A DNA stretch of 64,000 bases. It comes from Rhexocercosporidium sp. MPI-PUGE-AT-0058. Its lineage: Eukaryota; Ascomycota; Leotiomycetes; Helotiales. A model generated the notes under the pieces. That model was not told where the DNA came from and ran no database searches. It saw nothing but the letters and a program-made list of their open reading frames with translations. The stretch covers positions 310,001-374,000 of the forward strand of contig JAGTJL010000026.1 in assembly GCA_020746875.1 (NCBI GenBank), written 5' to 3'. This document shows positions 10,556-21,878 of this stretch, piece after piece. Positions within the stretch are counted from its first letter, which is position 1. Every line of letters starts with the position of its first letter. The position numbers were made by a program, and so were the translations under genes.

Positions 10556-13153
10556 CTAAGTAAGCATAACCCAAACCCCACACTCCCTCATAACACATCT
10601 CCAATCCACGCCGCCCAACCCCCCGCTCAACCCCCTCTCCCCCTCCCTCTCCTCAACAACATACCTCTCGCGATCGACCCTCCTCCACACCTCCCTGACT
10701 AGCTTCTCCGCCTCGGCGATATTCCCTATGCCGTGCCTGCGCGCGCGCACGAACCATGCTAGGGCGCGGTGCCGGAGGGACGTGTCGAGCGCCTCGGCGG
10801 CGGCGATGAAGGCCGGCCAGAGGGTCGTGGAGATGGGCGTGCTGGAGGTGAGGGTGTCGATGTTTTCGAGGTGGGTTAGGGCGTGCGAGATGAGGGTCTG
10901 TGAGGGGATTGGTATTTGCAGTTGTGGTTGTGGTGGCGAGGAGGATGACGATGAGGATGAGAATGAGGATGGCGGCAGGGTGTGAGAGAGCGCGCGGCGG
11001 AAGAAGAGCATTACGCTGTAGTGGAAGGCCCAGACGTGGTTCTCTTTTATCTCGTCGGTTATGATCTGCGGGATGCCTTTCTGCCAGGGCTGAACACCGT
11101 TAAACCCACTGGACTGGGAGTTCGGGCTCGAAATGGAGTTTGAGATGCTGGCTCTGAACGCCTCGGGGTTCTGGATGGGGAAATCGAGTTCGCGCTGGAG
11201 TTCTGAGAGCTCGGATAGGTGTGCTGTGCTCCAGGTTTTGCCGGGCGGGAAGGTGGAGTGGATGTTTGAGAGGGAGACGGTTTTGTTGAGGCACCAGAGG
11301 GTTTTAATGGCTATGCCGAAGGAGATATCAAGTGTGTAGTGCGGGGAGGCTGTGGTGAGGGCGTTGTCGTTGTTGGGATGGGTGAGGTCTAGGGATGTAG
11401 ATGCGTCGAGAGGGTCAAACCTGGATTCGGTGCTGGGTGGAGAAGAACTTGAGGATTTCCAGTCTGGGGAGGTGGAGAGATCAGTATTTTTTGACTCTCG
11501 CTCTCTATCTTCATCTTGATCTTGTTTTTTGTTCCAGTCTTGTTTCTGGTCTTGGATCTGTTCTTGAGGACTTGGCCAGCTGGTTGTTGACGCGATGATG
11601 TTGTAGCAGCGGAAGATCTGGAAGATGGTCATGGTGGGAGGTGCTTCGGATAGCCACCATGAGATACCACCTGTAAGGTGGATGACTTCCTTCGCCATGC
11701 GTAGGTAGGTATACCCTTTTCCTTTGTTGGCGCCACTAAAGACCTGATAAAGGATGGATTGTGAATAGGCAGTTCCAAGCAAGCATAGAATGCAGAAGAT
11801 ACGAAGACTACGGAAGGTAGAAAGGAATAGGGAAGAACTTACATCGATTGTACTTATTGTCAAAGCAGCTGCCAGCAAAGCCTGTTTATCAACCGCATCT
11901 TCCACACCTCTCCCATCAACAACGCCCCTCAACCTCCTGACGGCCTCCTCGCCATGCTTAACGCCCTGATCAACATACCTCCCCTCATCTTCTTTGGTTG
12001 CCAGTCCTGCGCGACTAAACGCCGAAACAGAAAGGATAGCATGCAAGAGAACCTGTTTGGGCTCTGTACGTGGTTCCTGAAGCGCGAGGGGCAGGTATAG
12101 TTGCAGCCAGGGGTTCTGAGAATCCGAGGCTGTGGGCATCATTAATTGTGAGACGTGCGTGCGGTAGTGGTGGACGAGTTCCGAGAAGGATGTCGGGAGG
12201 TTGGTGAGGTTTGGGAGGGAGGGGGAGAGTTGGTACTGGTAGAGGGAGGGGATTGGGGAAGGCACGCGAGAGAGTGGTGCGAGTTGGATGAGTTCTCGGA
12301 TTTGTTGACTATCTTGCTGCGTGATAGAGGTGGGATCTACGAGTTGATCCCAGAAGGAGACATCGTCTAGGAAGGATGGTATATCAGATATTGGAAGCTG
12401 ACTTTCGACCTGGGTTCCATACGTGACTCGAGAGGTGTGCGATTGACAGTGTGAGATGTGCGGAGGGAGGAATGAGTTAAACCCTGCTTCATCTTGGAAG
12501 ACAAATGGCGGGAAGCTGTTCATTTCTTGGGCAAAATTCGAGGGGTTATCTGATTGTTCGTTGATCAGGGGCTTTGGTTGACATATGTCTGTGGGGTCAG
12601 GACAAGGGTGTGGTTTGTGTTTAGGAGGAGCAGAGGTAGAAGACGTAGGGTTGTGTGGGACGGAGTCGTCTTCATAGCCTCGACATACGTAGAGTCTAGA
12701 CCTGGCGCAATTCGAGCATATTGGGCGGCGTTGGTCACACTGATTAAGGTCAGATCTACCTTAGCCTCGTACGTACAGTTGATATGCCAGAGAGGAAGAG
12801 GGACTAACCTTCATCTTCCGCTGTCGGCATGTTGAACATCCCTAAGTAAGCGATCAGTCTTCTGCCCCTATCTTGCTCATCTCCAGGGAAGAAGTAAATA
12901 AACGAACCGAGAAAATCTTTCCCCCCTTCCGTCGCTTCCGAGGTGGCGAGGATGAACCATCCTCCGTCTTGGGAGCATTGATTGGAATCTGAATGCCAGT
13001 AGGTATTCCAGTTAGGAGACTTTGAGACATCTCATCAGGAGTATGAGATGTGATGTGGGAGCCTAAGCTTGGCGGAGTGTCTGGCAGGGCGATGTATGGT
13101 GCATAGACATCTGCTGGTGTTGACATGTCCGGTAGAAGGGTCGCTCGTGGCAT
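10556..13153 (-). CDS. Zn2Cys6 transcription factor
   Basis: A fungal binuclear-zinc-cluster regulator, presumably nuclear and DNA-binding. Exons read leftward: 13153-12908, 12841-12809, 12739-11843, 11743-10556, all phase 0, about 787 residues. The zinc cluster is split by an intron: CSTCRQRKMK ends exon 2 and CDQRRPICSNC opens exon 3. Cysteines fall at about 84, 87, 94, 101, 104 and 112, a standard C6 pattern. A basic run (PPRKRRKGGK) precedes it and could serve in nuclear import. The third intron (11744-11842, 99 bp) has no stop in frame and interrupts TISTID/VFSGANKGKGYTYL; splicing it restores a smooth sequence. The C-terminal 600 residues have the leucine-rich helical look of a fungal factor regulatory domain. 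The target pathway is unknown. Confidence 0.88.
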
Positions 13154-14049
13154 GGTCTCTGGTATGATGGTTATAGATTCGCGGCGAAGGGATGAGATAG
13201 AGTTATCGTGGCTCTGTCATTCGTATTGCGATGTATGGTATTCCGAAGTGATGTTTACCAAGTCCAAGGGGTCATCGGCTATTCCTGGGGAAAGATAGGG
13301 GGGGGGTTGCAGAAGAGGGTGGGAGCTCGGGATTGACAGCAGTTTGGTTATGGAAGGGAGAGAAGACTGCAGCTCTGTCAGCCTAGTATTCTTAGAGATT
13401 TCCTGTATGCGGAATGATGTTCATTGTGCATTGTAAAGGCGTATTGAATCTCTATCTTGGATGCCAACTTGCTGGAGGGGAGTCACGCATTGGATTCGTG
13501 GATTATCAGTCCACCCCACTTTTGTTCGGAGCGAAGATCTTTGCAAGGTTCGCTCACTGCACAGTAGATCAAGAATGGGGTAGCTACCCCGGAAAATCTC
13601 TCAGTCTCTCCTCTTTGCCTTCGAGCAGTTAACGAGCTTTTGTCTACTGCACTTTGCATTGGGAAATAAACGCCAAGATTTCAAGCAACGAGGGACTGAG
13701 AAATTTTTGCGAGGTAGATTTCACTTTGCTAACACATTAGGTGACGACTGAATAGCTGGTTGGACTGTGGATCGCGGTGACAAACAAGACAGACGACAAA
13801 AGGAAGTACAGCTCTAACAGCGTTTATTACAGTAAGATACAGAAATAACTAACCGATCAGAGCCATTTCGACTGTTGCATGAGGAAAAAAGTAACTGAAG
13901 TCTTCTGCTCGCAAGTCCACGCCATGCACACCGAATCAAAACATTCAAATCTTCGGATATTTCCAGCTATCATAACAGCAAGCACACGCCATCCAGCAAT
14001 ATAGAGAAACAAGCTCGGTTCGTCAAATATCCCACACACTGTCCAGTAC
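13154..14049. other. Upstream region of the Zn2Cys6 factor; otherwise no gene seen
   Basis: Likely promoter for the leftward transcription factor. A 72-codon ORF at 13414-13632 (+) and a 66-codon ORF at 13857-14057 (-) have no visible motif. Confidence 0.45.
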
Positions 14050-14452
14050 TCAACCAATTGTGCCCATCAAAGCCGCATCATCCAATCTCTCCTCACACAC
14101 ACTCATCTCCTTGGACAGCGGAACAAACGACCAACAAGCCCATCGGAGTTCCACAGTATTCTCAACGACTGTCCTCAATTTCCGCCCAATACTGCCCAAG
14201 GTTTCGAGTTTGACCCATACGTTCTTTCTTATCCCTCCAGCGCTCTGTCCAATTACTTCCAACGGCTTCTACCAGGGAGATCCTCCATATCGGAGAAATC
14301 AGCAGTGCTTCAGACTCTTCCACGCCAGTTATAATATTGAACCAAACTTTAAATACAGAACGTTCGTGGGTGTACTTGGCCCACAACATCTGAATGTTAG
14401 AAACAACAATTCGATCCAAGTTGAGAATGCTCGGCAACTCTGCTCGCGCCAC
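14050..14452 (-). pseudogene. Possible broken hypothetical ORF
   Basis: Two minus-strand frames look protein-like and abut: 14452-14162 (starting MARAELPSILNL) and the frame ending at 14050 (with VELRWACWSFVPLSKEMSV). The switch lies near 14230-14262. The only GT..AG pair that would join them is about 31 bp, too short for a normal intron. I read this tentatively as a frameshifted relic; it could equally be non-coding. No family is recognised. Confidence 0.25.
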
Positions 14453-15028
14453 CTCTGATACCTACTCCCCGATCATTTCTGATACTTCTAAAATCGTGGC
14501 TTAGCTGCCTTCAAACGCCACCTGTGGTCTACTTGCCTCGTACTTTCCTTTTTCCTACCTCACGTATTGGTAAAGCAATAAAGAATAGTCAGGACACTAC
14601 TGATGCAAAAGTTCATTGTTACATCTTCCCATTCTTTCGATTTATGGCCACGACCTTGTATGTGTTCACAACCCCAGCAATCTATCTAAACCCATCGCTT
14701 CCGATACACGTCTTCCGAAATTGGCCCCATGTAGCGGATATCAGCACCGAACCTAATTCGGGGAATTCACAACGCCTCCCACCCCCTTAAACTTTACAGG
14801 GAAAACCCAAGACGTACAGTCCACCAGGAACTGTAGTAGGCCTTGGGTACAAGCATCCATTACGAAGAAAACACCACCAGCATGCTTGACCAGCAAGAGA
14901 GAGAGAGGAATCTGAAGCTGATGAACAACCTCAACATACAACATAGACAGTCCCACGCACAGATATATCTACATTGCAGATTTTGACTCGGCTCAAGCCT
15001 TTCTGCTCCTCTTCCCTCTCAAGAAACG
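14453..15028. other. No supported gene
   Basis: Only short ORFs with no motif are present, including 14524-14790 (+) and 14753-14956 (-). Confidence 0.4.
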
Positions 15029-15418
15029 CTAACCACAGTCATGAATATGGTGCTTTCCAGCACACTTATAGCAGATCGGTCCGCGGTACACTATTTTCTT
15101 CTTGCGACCGTGTCGAAACTTGGTCGGCAAGTTCTTCTTCAGCTCCTAGATGTCGTTGATCTTGACCTCTTGGGCTTCCCTGACTTGCACACATCGGTTC
15201 TCGATTATCTCGACTGCTTGTTTCCCTTCGACGAGCTTGACCTTTCCTGACTCAATCGGATTTACAAGTGCAGCGGTCTTGATCCATTTCTGGTATTTGC
15301 GATGACCTGAAGGGTCGTTGACCGGAGTATAACGAGTGACGTTCGATGGCTTTGAGGATGTTGGGCTTTGATTGATGCTTTCGCAGAAACCCTCGGGAAA
15401 AAATTCGGATCTACTCAT
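15029..15418 (-). pseudogene. Hypothetical protein with zinc-knuckle-like C-terminus, interrupted by TAG
   Basis: Reading leftward from ATG 15418, the frame gives about 90 residues (MSRSEFFPEGF... EVKINDI), then TAG at 15148-15146. It then continues without a shift for 38 more codons (ELKKNLPTKFRHGRKKK ... CYKCAGKHHIHDC) to TAG at 15029. The tail is strongly basic and ends in a C-x2-C-x3/4-H-x3/4-C cluster, one spacing short of a standard CCHC knuckle. CAG to TAG is a one-step C-to-T change, so the stop may be a decayed Gln codon. It could also be a genuine 90-residue protein followed by chance sequence. No family recognised. Confidence 0.35.
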
Positions 15419-16657
15419 TGGATTAGAGTTAGCATTAGATCCTGTAGCATTGGATCCTGTATCATTGGACTAAATAAATGGATATCTAGCTAAGTAATAC
15501 CCTTCGCTATCGGATTAAACTGATTCGTCAGAGGCAGGGGCTTTGGTTGATCTACAAATATAAGCAGGAGAGTTTGACATTTGGAGGATAAACAATCGTT
15601 TTAGTAGGCTCTGAGCAGCCCTTCATTGTGTCAGTATCGTAACAAGTAAAGATGCCAAGAGACAATAAAAAAAATCAAGATTAATACATACAACTTCTAA
15701 TTTCTAGATCATGTCGTCAAGATCTGGTAATGAGAGCGAGAGATTCTCAACCAGGTTACGCAGATCGTAGCCACTATTGATACCTCTGAGCAAAGGTGAC
15801 ACCGGAAGCGGGGTGTTCTTCTCCATAGTGCAGAAGACCAGGGCTAACGAGCTAGCGATTGCGAGTAAGGCTGACAGTTGAGTATTAGCAAGGGAAGAGA
15901 TCAGCCTCTCGTGGAGACCGCTGAAATGTTGTGTTGTTGAAAGTCGAAGTTGAAAGTTGAAAGTCAACAACGGGTTGTCGTCGAAGTCAATAAGCAGATT
16001 TAAGCGAGTTGCCACAAGGTGCCCCACTTGATGTACCTCTACCCAGATGGCATCAGGTAGTATTCCAGGTAGTACTTCAACCTAAAAATATTTCTTCGCT
16101 ATTAGTGAGAAGATCTTCTCAGGCAGGTGGCCACTCAAATTGCTTAGTTCTTGCCGTTGTATGTAATCAGGCATTTAGTGACATCACAGGTCTCTTTCTG
16201 CCCTTGATTACGGCAACAAACTGTAGTCTAGGAATTGTATGACCATCACGGGGAGTTGACTGCTGACCCAAAAGACACTTCATGCGACTTCTGGCTGGAG
16301 CTTTATTCCATTTTCACAAGGCCAAAAAGTCCTGAAGTGAGTTCGAAACTTGGTTTTATTTCTCCCTGCAGAAGTGCTCGATGAACAAGGAGCCTTCAGT
16401 ATGTACGCCTGGGAAATGCAGTCTACACCATATTTGATCTCGTAGTCTCTTAACTATCTCGAAATGCACCAGAAGCTCCATCGTATGTCCGAATATGCGG
16501 CACCTAGAAAAACACCCCCAAAAGACGCCACTTCCCCAGTGTCCGCCCTCCAAACTCCATTCCTCAAAGGTCCCACCACGCCATGCCGACCTCCCAAATT
16601 CATGATCTGTACATGTAAGGTCGAGAAGGCGATGAGGAAATGTGCTGTTGGAGACTT
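15419..16657. other. Gene-poor stretch with short tandem repeat
   Basis: At 15432-15469 a 15-base unit (gcattrgatcctgta) is repeated two to three times. ORF 15704-16027 (-, 107 codons, starting MGHLVATRLNLL) is the only one of moderate size. It has no motif or supportive context, and I leave it uncalled. Confidence 0.4.
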
Positions 16658-18097
16658 CTAGTGGGTCCCATTGGCGGTCTTCTGTTCCTCGTTTTCGGTC
16701 TTCGCGCGCTTGGGAGTACGCTCACGAGGGGATGGAGTGCGGGAGAAGCCAGCGGCGAGGTGCTCAGTTTGAAAATCTGCCTTCTCCTCGAACTCCTTCT
16801 GGGTGTGCATGACGAACTTTCTGGTGAGAGGGTCTCTGCCAGGGAAGATCTCATCACGGACTGTAAGAAATCCAAAATCAGCAAGATGCTTCAACAGAAG
16901 ATCGATCTTACTCACATAGGTTGCACCAGTATTTCAACTCTGTCCGATACTGAACGTACGCAAACCCCTTGTCTCCAAACTCATTCTAGCATGCAACCGA
17001 ACAGATTCTCCATCCCTCATCGAGCTCCTCCTTGATCCATCCGTCCTTTAGTGCCTTTAGAGTGATGAAAGCCTCCATCGCCAAGTACTCGTTGCGGTTC
17101 TCAACGATGACACGGGATCCATCTGGATCGGTGTAGCCCGAAGTGGTAGCATTGGAGGAATTGTTGACGACCCGTGATACGGGGAACTCCTCCTCGCTCT
17201 TCTCTTCCTTCACCTCCAAGACGGGGGATGCTGGGGGAGCCATGTCAGCCATGGTGTCGTCGTCGTGGTCTCGGTTATTGAAGTAGTTGTTGTTAGTGTT
17301 GAGTCGAAGAGGCTGCTGAGAGGAATTTGTGGAGGAAACTTGAGAGGCTCGGTGATTGGAGTTCGTTGGGGTGAATCGGCGGACCTCCTCCGGGATAGGC
17401 GAGCCGCGATACTCAGGCAAATTTCTTCCCCGATCCGCTCGCTTGTTGTCTCTGGCTGATCTCGAGCTGAGTCTGCCTTCGGTTTGACGTTGAGATGAGA
17501 GAGTGTTACCATAGGCGGGCCGATGGAATTCAGCTCTGCTACCTCGAGGCATAGGCTGAGGATCGGACGACGGGTCAGTGTGAACAATTTGTCCGGCTCT
17601 GGCTGGATTGGGATCCCACCAAACCCATTGGACCCGAAGGCTCTCCCTGTTCCACCTACAAATGACAAAATTAGTTGACAAGTTCTTCGCGCGTTGTGGA
17701 TTGGAACACATCAAGAGGTTTGGAGATAAGGAAATGGATTGAATGGCCTACCAGAACGTGCCAGGCGCCCTTGAGGGGATGAAAACAGCATCTCCAAACC
17801 TACCTTGGTGCTTAGGTTGCTTGTCGTAGCTCAACATATCCGGAATTCTCACGTCTGAAATAAGAAGGCTGTTAGAAAATCCGATCTGAAGACGAGTCAA
17901 GAGAACTTACTCAGGCGGTCAAGCCAGGCTCTCATAGCTTTGGTAATGACCTTGTCCTCGGGAAATCTTGGATCATCATGAATGGCTTGCGCCAAAGCTT
18001 CTTCAAAGGAGGTCATAAGTTGGGTATCACTCCATTCTCCTTTATCTTGCATCAACTTGTATATCCTTGAGAATCTTTTATCGTGTGGAGCGGGCAT
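16658..18097 (-). pseudogene. Hypothetical protein (paralogue of 19156-20374), interrupted by TAG
   Basis: Exons read leftward: 18097-17911, 17854-17752, 17655-16916, 16860-16658. They are in phase throughout and give 410 codons if the TAG at 16988-16986 is read through, or 319 residues if it ends translation. The N-terminus (MPAPHDKRFSRIYKLMQDKG) looks helical. The middle has WNRESLRVQWVWWDP followed by a long Ser/Asn/Arg-rich low-complexity region. The C-terminus has NLFRDEIFPGRD and a basic PKRAK stretch. The last intron has the same position and phase as in the neighbouring gene (NL|F against QL|F). After the stop the frame remains protein-like (FGDKGFAYVQYRTELKYW), so the TAG looks like a nonsense change. 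A 48-bp in-frame GT-AG intron (16997-16950) could remove it, but it lacks a good branch point. Function unknown. Confidence 0.55.
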
Positions 18098-19155
18098 CTT
18101 GATGAGATTATTGCGGTTATTGAGAGAAATGGTGCAGATTGGTGATGGTGGATGGGAATCCTTCTCAAACGAAATTGAGGGGAGAAAGAAATTCGAGACA
18201 GAAATGGGTTGTGTGCGCGTGAAGACGCTAGTTCGAGGTGATTTGTAGCCTGAATTTCCTTAGGCTTCAATATAATTGTGAGAATGGGTTCACCAAAAAT
18301 GTAAACAAACCAGGGTACGCTGCCAAGCACAAAGAACTTGTAAGGCTCTGCTCGGGGGTAGACAGCACATCTGCAATCAACCCAGGTGTCAAAGATAAAT
18401 AAATTAGACCATTTAGGTTAGTTTTCCAACAGGTTCATCCTCAAATATAATAATGCTAACCTGTTAGAACAGAAAAAGAGAATACCAATTGCTGTCAGCT
18501 AAGCGAGAATTAGGTCAGCAAACCCTTCCTTGCAAATACGAAAGCATTAATTCTTCTAGCCAGACGTAGAAGGCTACTAATCATAAAAAGGAACTGACAG
18601 ACTGATAATTTACTGGAATCTACTTATAGTGCGAAAGGAGTTGCGCTAAGAATTGAGCAGGCTTGATATAGCAGGCATCAGATAGGTGGAACTCAAAAGC
18701 TCCAACAGCTAAACGGCTTGGAAGCAGATTTTGCATTATTTCCTGGACACATCGTAGATCGAAGAGACTATGATACAGCAGTTGCTTTGACTACAGAGAC
18801 TTTTTTATTCTGCGATAGATTGATACCTTTTACTTCCTTTGTAATTCTTTCATATACAAGCGGGCAAGGAACGGTGGTTTTACACAGGGCACAATGATGA
18901 AAGCAGTAGCGAGAGGGACATGTTAATAGAAGCTTTGAAATCATCAGAGATCTTTAATTGAGCTGATTTTTTTTAAAAGAGGCTTTGTAGACCCTAATTT
19001 TCTGGTGTCTCCACGAGCATGTGCCACATCTGTTGCCTCGAATGATACCATTTTCCGTCGTCAAGTTCGCTAAATGGAATGTTTCTGCTCCATAGCCATG
19101 TCCACAGCAGACCTGGTCATACAGTTTGTACACTTCATAAAATCATAGATTACAT
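18098..19155. other. Spacer between the two paralogous unknown genes
   Basis: AT-rich sequence with no ORF of note. It should contain the promoter of the 16658-18097 gene and the 3' end of the next. Confidence 0.45.
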
Positions 19156-20374
19156 TTAAGCTCCCCATTTTTGCTTTCCGATCCACTCAAGTCTCGCTCG
19201 CTTCTGGTTCCTATCCTCCCCCGAATCGTCCCGAGACCGCTTATTGGATGCCGATGCGGTATCCTCAACGGTTGATCTCTGCACACTTGGCTCGCAAATC
19301 GATCTCCGATGTTCTTCGAGAGCCGAATCGAGAAACTCAGTTGTCCAGCCATCTATCGAAATGCCCTGTACCTCCCATGGCAGTGTGGGTCGAGGATTTG
19401 GAAAATAGGGTATATTAAGAGGATAGTAGCTGGTTTGCTGATTCTGCTCAATGCGGGACCGATGACCTTGTGGGACAGCATCATGGGACACTCGAGGTTC
19501 AGGCCAAGGTGCATGAGCGCCGGAGAGGGAATGCGGCTGCAGTGTGAGAGAAGATTGAGCAGATATAATTGTAGATAGTGGAAAATGTAGGTTGTTTTGA
19601 CGGGTATTTGGAGCTAGAGCTTGATTTGCAACGCGATTTCCTCGAGCTGGAACAACTCCTAGCCATCCCTGCACTTTTACCGCTCCCAGTCTCTTAGTCT
19701 CATCCGTCTGTTGCTGTTTTGCGGCACTGATGGCGTTATCAGAGTCGAGCCAGGATTGTGGTGGTTGACCTGGGAATACTTCTCCTGGAACTGAGAAGCC
19801 GTTAGCATTGGGTGACAAAAAGTAATGATGTTCTTTAGCTTACAAAGTTGTCCAAACCACATGAGCTCAGCTTTGTACCTAAAAATGGGAGTATTCTGTC
19901 GACTAAAGTAGTACTGGTCCTCTGCTAGTTGTGTGCGAACCTCTATCCACGATTCACAGAGAGATGCGACCCTATGTCCCTCGCGAACGGCTTTCCTGAC
20001 GATATAATGCCACTGAGAGGTATCTGCTGGGAGGCTGCGGAAATACGCCTTGTTCGCGAAAGCAATCTTCTGGAACTCCCTGTGTCTCCTGGGAAATGGC
20101 TCGTCGGGGACTGAGATTCTGTCACATCAGTTTTTGCAACTCCATGAATGGCTCATTCTTACTCACACAGGAACTTCCACCAGCTCTCCTCTGCCGCATT
20201 TGTGCGCTGCTCATGAGTGTCCTGAGGGGGCAGATGAAGTTGATCATTGACCAGGTCAACCCAAGCCTGGAGAACATAGCGCTTGGTTAGAACGACTCCA
20301 TGGGGCAATCCCGTGGTTGGTCTGGGTTTGCGCATAGCTCGGTCGAAAATCGTGAGCCATCTATCGCTGACCAT
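19156..20374 (-). CDS. Hypothetical protein (paralogue of 16658-18097)
   Basis: Exons read leftward: 20374-20167, 20110-19844, 19790-19156, giving 369 residues. The start MVSDRWLTIF is chosen because a cleaner context (GCCAATATGG) precedes it; an in-frame ATG at 20593 would add 73 low-complexity residues. The conserved-looking core runs through the first two exons (WWKFLFPDEPFPRRHREFQ, WIEVRTQLAEDQYYF, PIFRYKAELMWFGQLFPGE). Exon 3 is Pro/Gln/Ser-rich and ends in a basic cluster (KRSRDD, NQKRARLE) that could be a nuclear signal. The shared [FY]xYKAEL/YRTEL ... LF...E[VI]FPG block and the matching last intron tie it to its neighbour. No known domain is recognised. Confidence 0.65.
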
Positions 20375-20748
20375 ATTGGCGGTTGTCGTGAGAAGGCTAG
20401 GTGGCTTGGTTTTGTTCGGGCTGTTCGTGGAGGAAGAAAAGTGAAGCCGTGGCGGAGGAAAAGATGAGGTTATAATTGGATGGACCTTGTGTACAAAGTA
20501 GGCGAGCTCTCTAGCTTCTCTGCCAGCCCTCGCCGCTTCTGACAAACTTCCACTCACGCAATTCTCGACACTCAATAGCACAGAGAAGTGCAATGACTTA
20601 TCTCACTTGGACGAGTACCTCAACTTCAGAATTGTACTACATTATTTAGCAAATGAACTTTGGCTTCTCGTCCAGCTAACTATCCCAAGTTCACACATCT
20701 AAGTTCCAACTCCACAGGGTTCGATCAGGGGCTTAACATCATGCACCC
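20375..20748. other. Intergenic
   Basis: Probable 5' region of the leftward unknown gene; nothing else is seen. Confidence 0.4.
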
Positions 20749-21878
20749 TCAGAGTAAAGCAAGCTCCAACCTCCGTCCTGTCTCGTCAAAGCTGATTTTC
20801 TTCCCAGAATTCAGACTCTCCTGTAAGGCACATCCAATCTTGACCGCTTGCACTGCGCCACTCAACTTCATCGGCAATTTCGTTCCATCCAAACAGCAAG
20901 CTGTGAACTCATTCGCCTCATTCACAAACGCCTGCTCGAATCTCCCATAATAGTCCCCCGGTATCTCCCTCTTCACACCTCCAACCTCATAGATGTTCAC
21001 CAGATTACTCATCGGCTGGGCATTTACCTGGAGTTTTCCATCTGTGCCGATGATTTCAGTGGCATCGTCTTGACCAGCAGCCATCATCCTCGAGCAAAAC
21101 AGATACGCGATCTGACCGCCGTAGAACTCCACAATTCCCACAGCATTATCCACATCCTTGTGCTTTCTCAACTCAGGTTGGACTGCTGTGATGCCGCTGC
21201 TCACTACACTCTTCACTCTGCTGTCTTGCCCGAAGAACCACAACGCCAAATCTATGTCATGGATCGAACAATCAACAAAGATGCCCCCCGAGAACTCGGC
21301 ATACGCGACGAAGAAGCCAGATGGATCCAGCTTGTCGCACGTCTGGGAACGGAAGATCGATGGGCGTCCGATGAGGCCGTGGTCCATTTTGTCGTGGGCG
21401 TCGCGGTAGGAATTGTCGAAACGTCTAGAGAATCCACACATGACTTTGAGGTTGGGTTTCTTGGATGCGGCATCGACTACGGATTGGGACTGTTTGAGAT
21501 TTCATCAGTAATGAGTCTCAGCTATATGAATTTACATAAAGGAAGACGCACCACTTCTACGGAAGTCGAAAGAGGCTTCTCGCATAGCACATGTAAATTG
21601 GCATCAATGGCTTTGATAGCCTGCTCGGCATGAACAGTAGTGACTGAAGCGATGACCACGGCTTGCAGCCCTTCCTGCTTGATCATCTCATCGTAAGATG
21701 TGTAAATTCGCACTCCCCAAGGCTCCAAGTGTTGCTTCGCCCATTGGATTTCTGTTTCATCTGGGGTGCTGGCTGCGACAAGTTGTGCTCTCGGTGTGCG
21801 GTTGAGGAAATGCAAAGCATGGCGTTTACCCATGCGGCCGAGGCCCGCGCAAGCAATTTGAAGTTTCTGGGGTGCCAT
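20749..21878 (-). CDS. Gfo/Idh/MocA oxidoreductase (inositol 2-dehydrogenase-like)
   Basis: A soluble NAD(P)-dependent dehydrogenase; members oxidise myo-inositol, glucose-type sugars or related polyols. Exons 21878-21552 and 21489-20749 give 355 residues. The N-terminal Rossmann fold shows CAGLGRMGKRH. The family signature EKPLS carries the catalytic-region Lys, and the C-terminal half has DCSIHDIDLALWFFG. Length is typical. The start MAPQKLQ is preferred over the ATG 72 bases upstream because it places the Rossmann strand at the N-terminus. The next gene upstream on the same strand is an inositol/sugar-type transporter, which supports a polyol substrate. Substrate is inferred, family secure. 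Confidence 0.88.

Noticed and set aside
10556..12523. Reading the Zn2Cys6 gene as a single-exon 655-residue protein starting MNSFPPF
   Set aside because: The frame extends upstream through two exons that carry the zinc cluster, and a 99-bp in-frame intron interrupts it.
17210..17668. Alternative frame joined after CAAG|gtaggt in the 16658-18097 gene
   Set aside because: That splice gives a Thr-rich shadow frame; using the later donor (TTCTG|gtaggc) leads to FW|WNRESLRVQW and the frame shared with the paralogue.
20848..21633. 261-codon + strand ORF
   Set aside because: It is antisense to the well-supported oxidoreductase and its intron, so it is a shadow frame.
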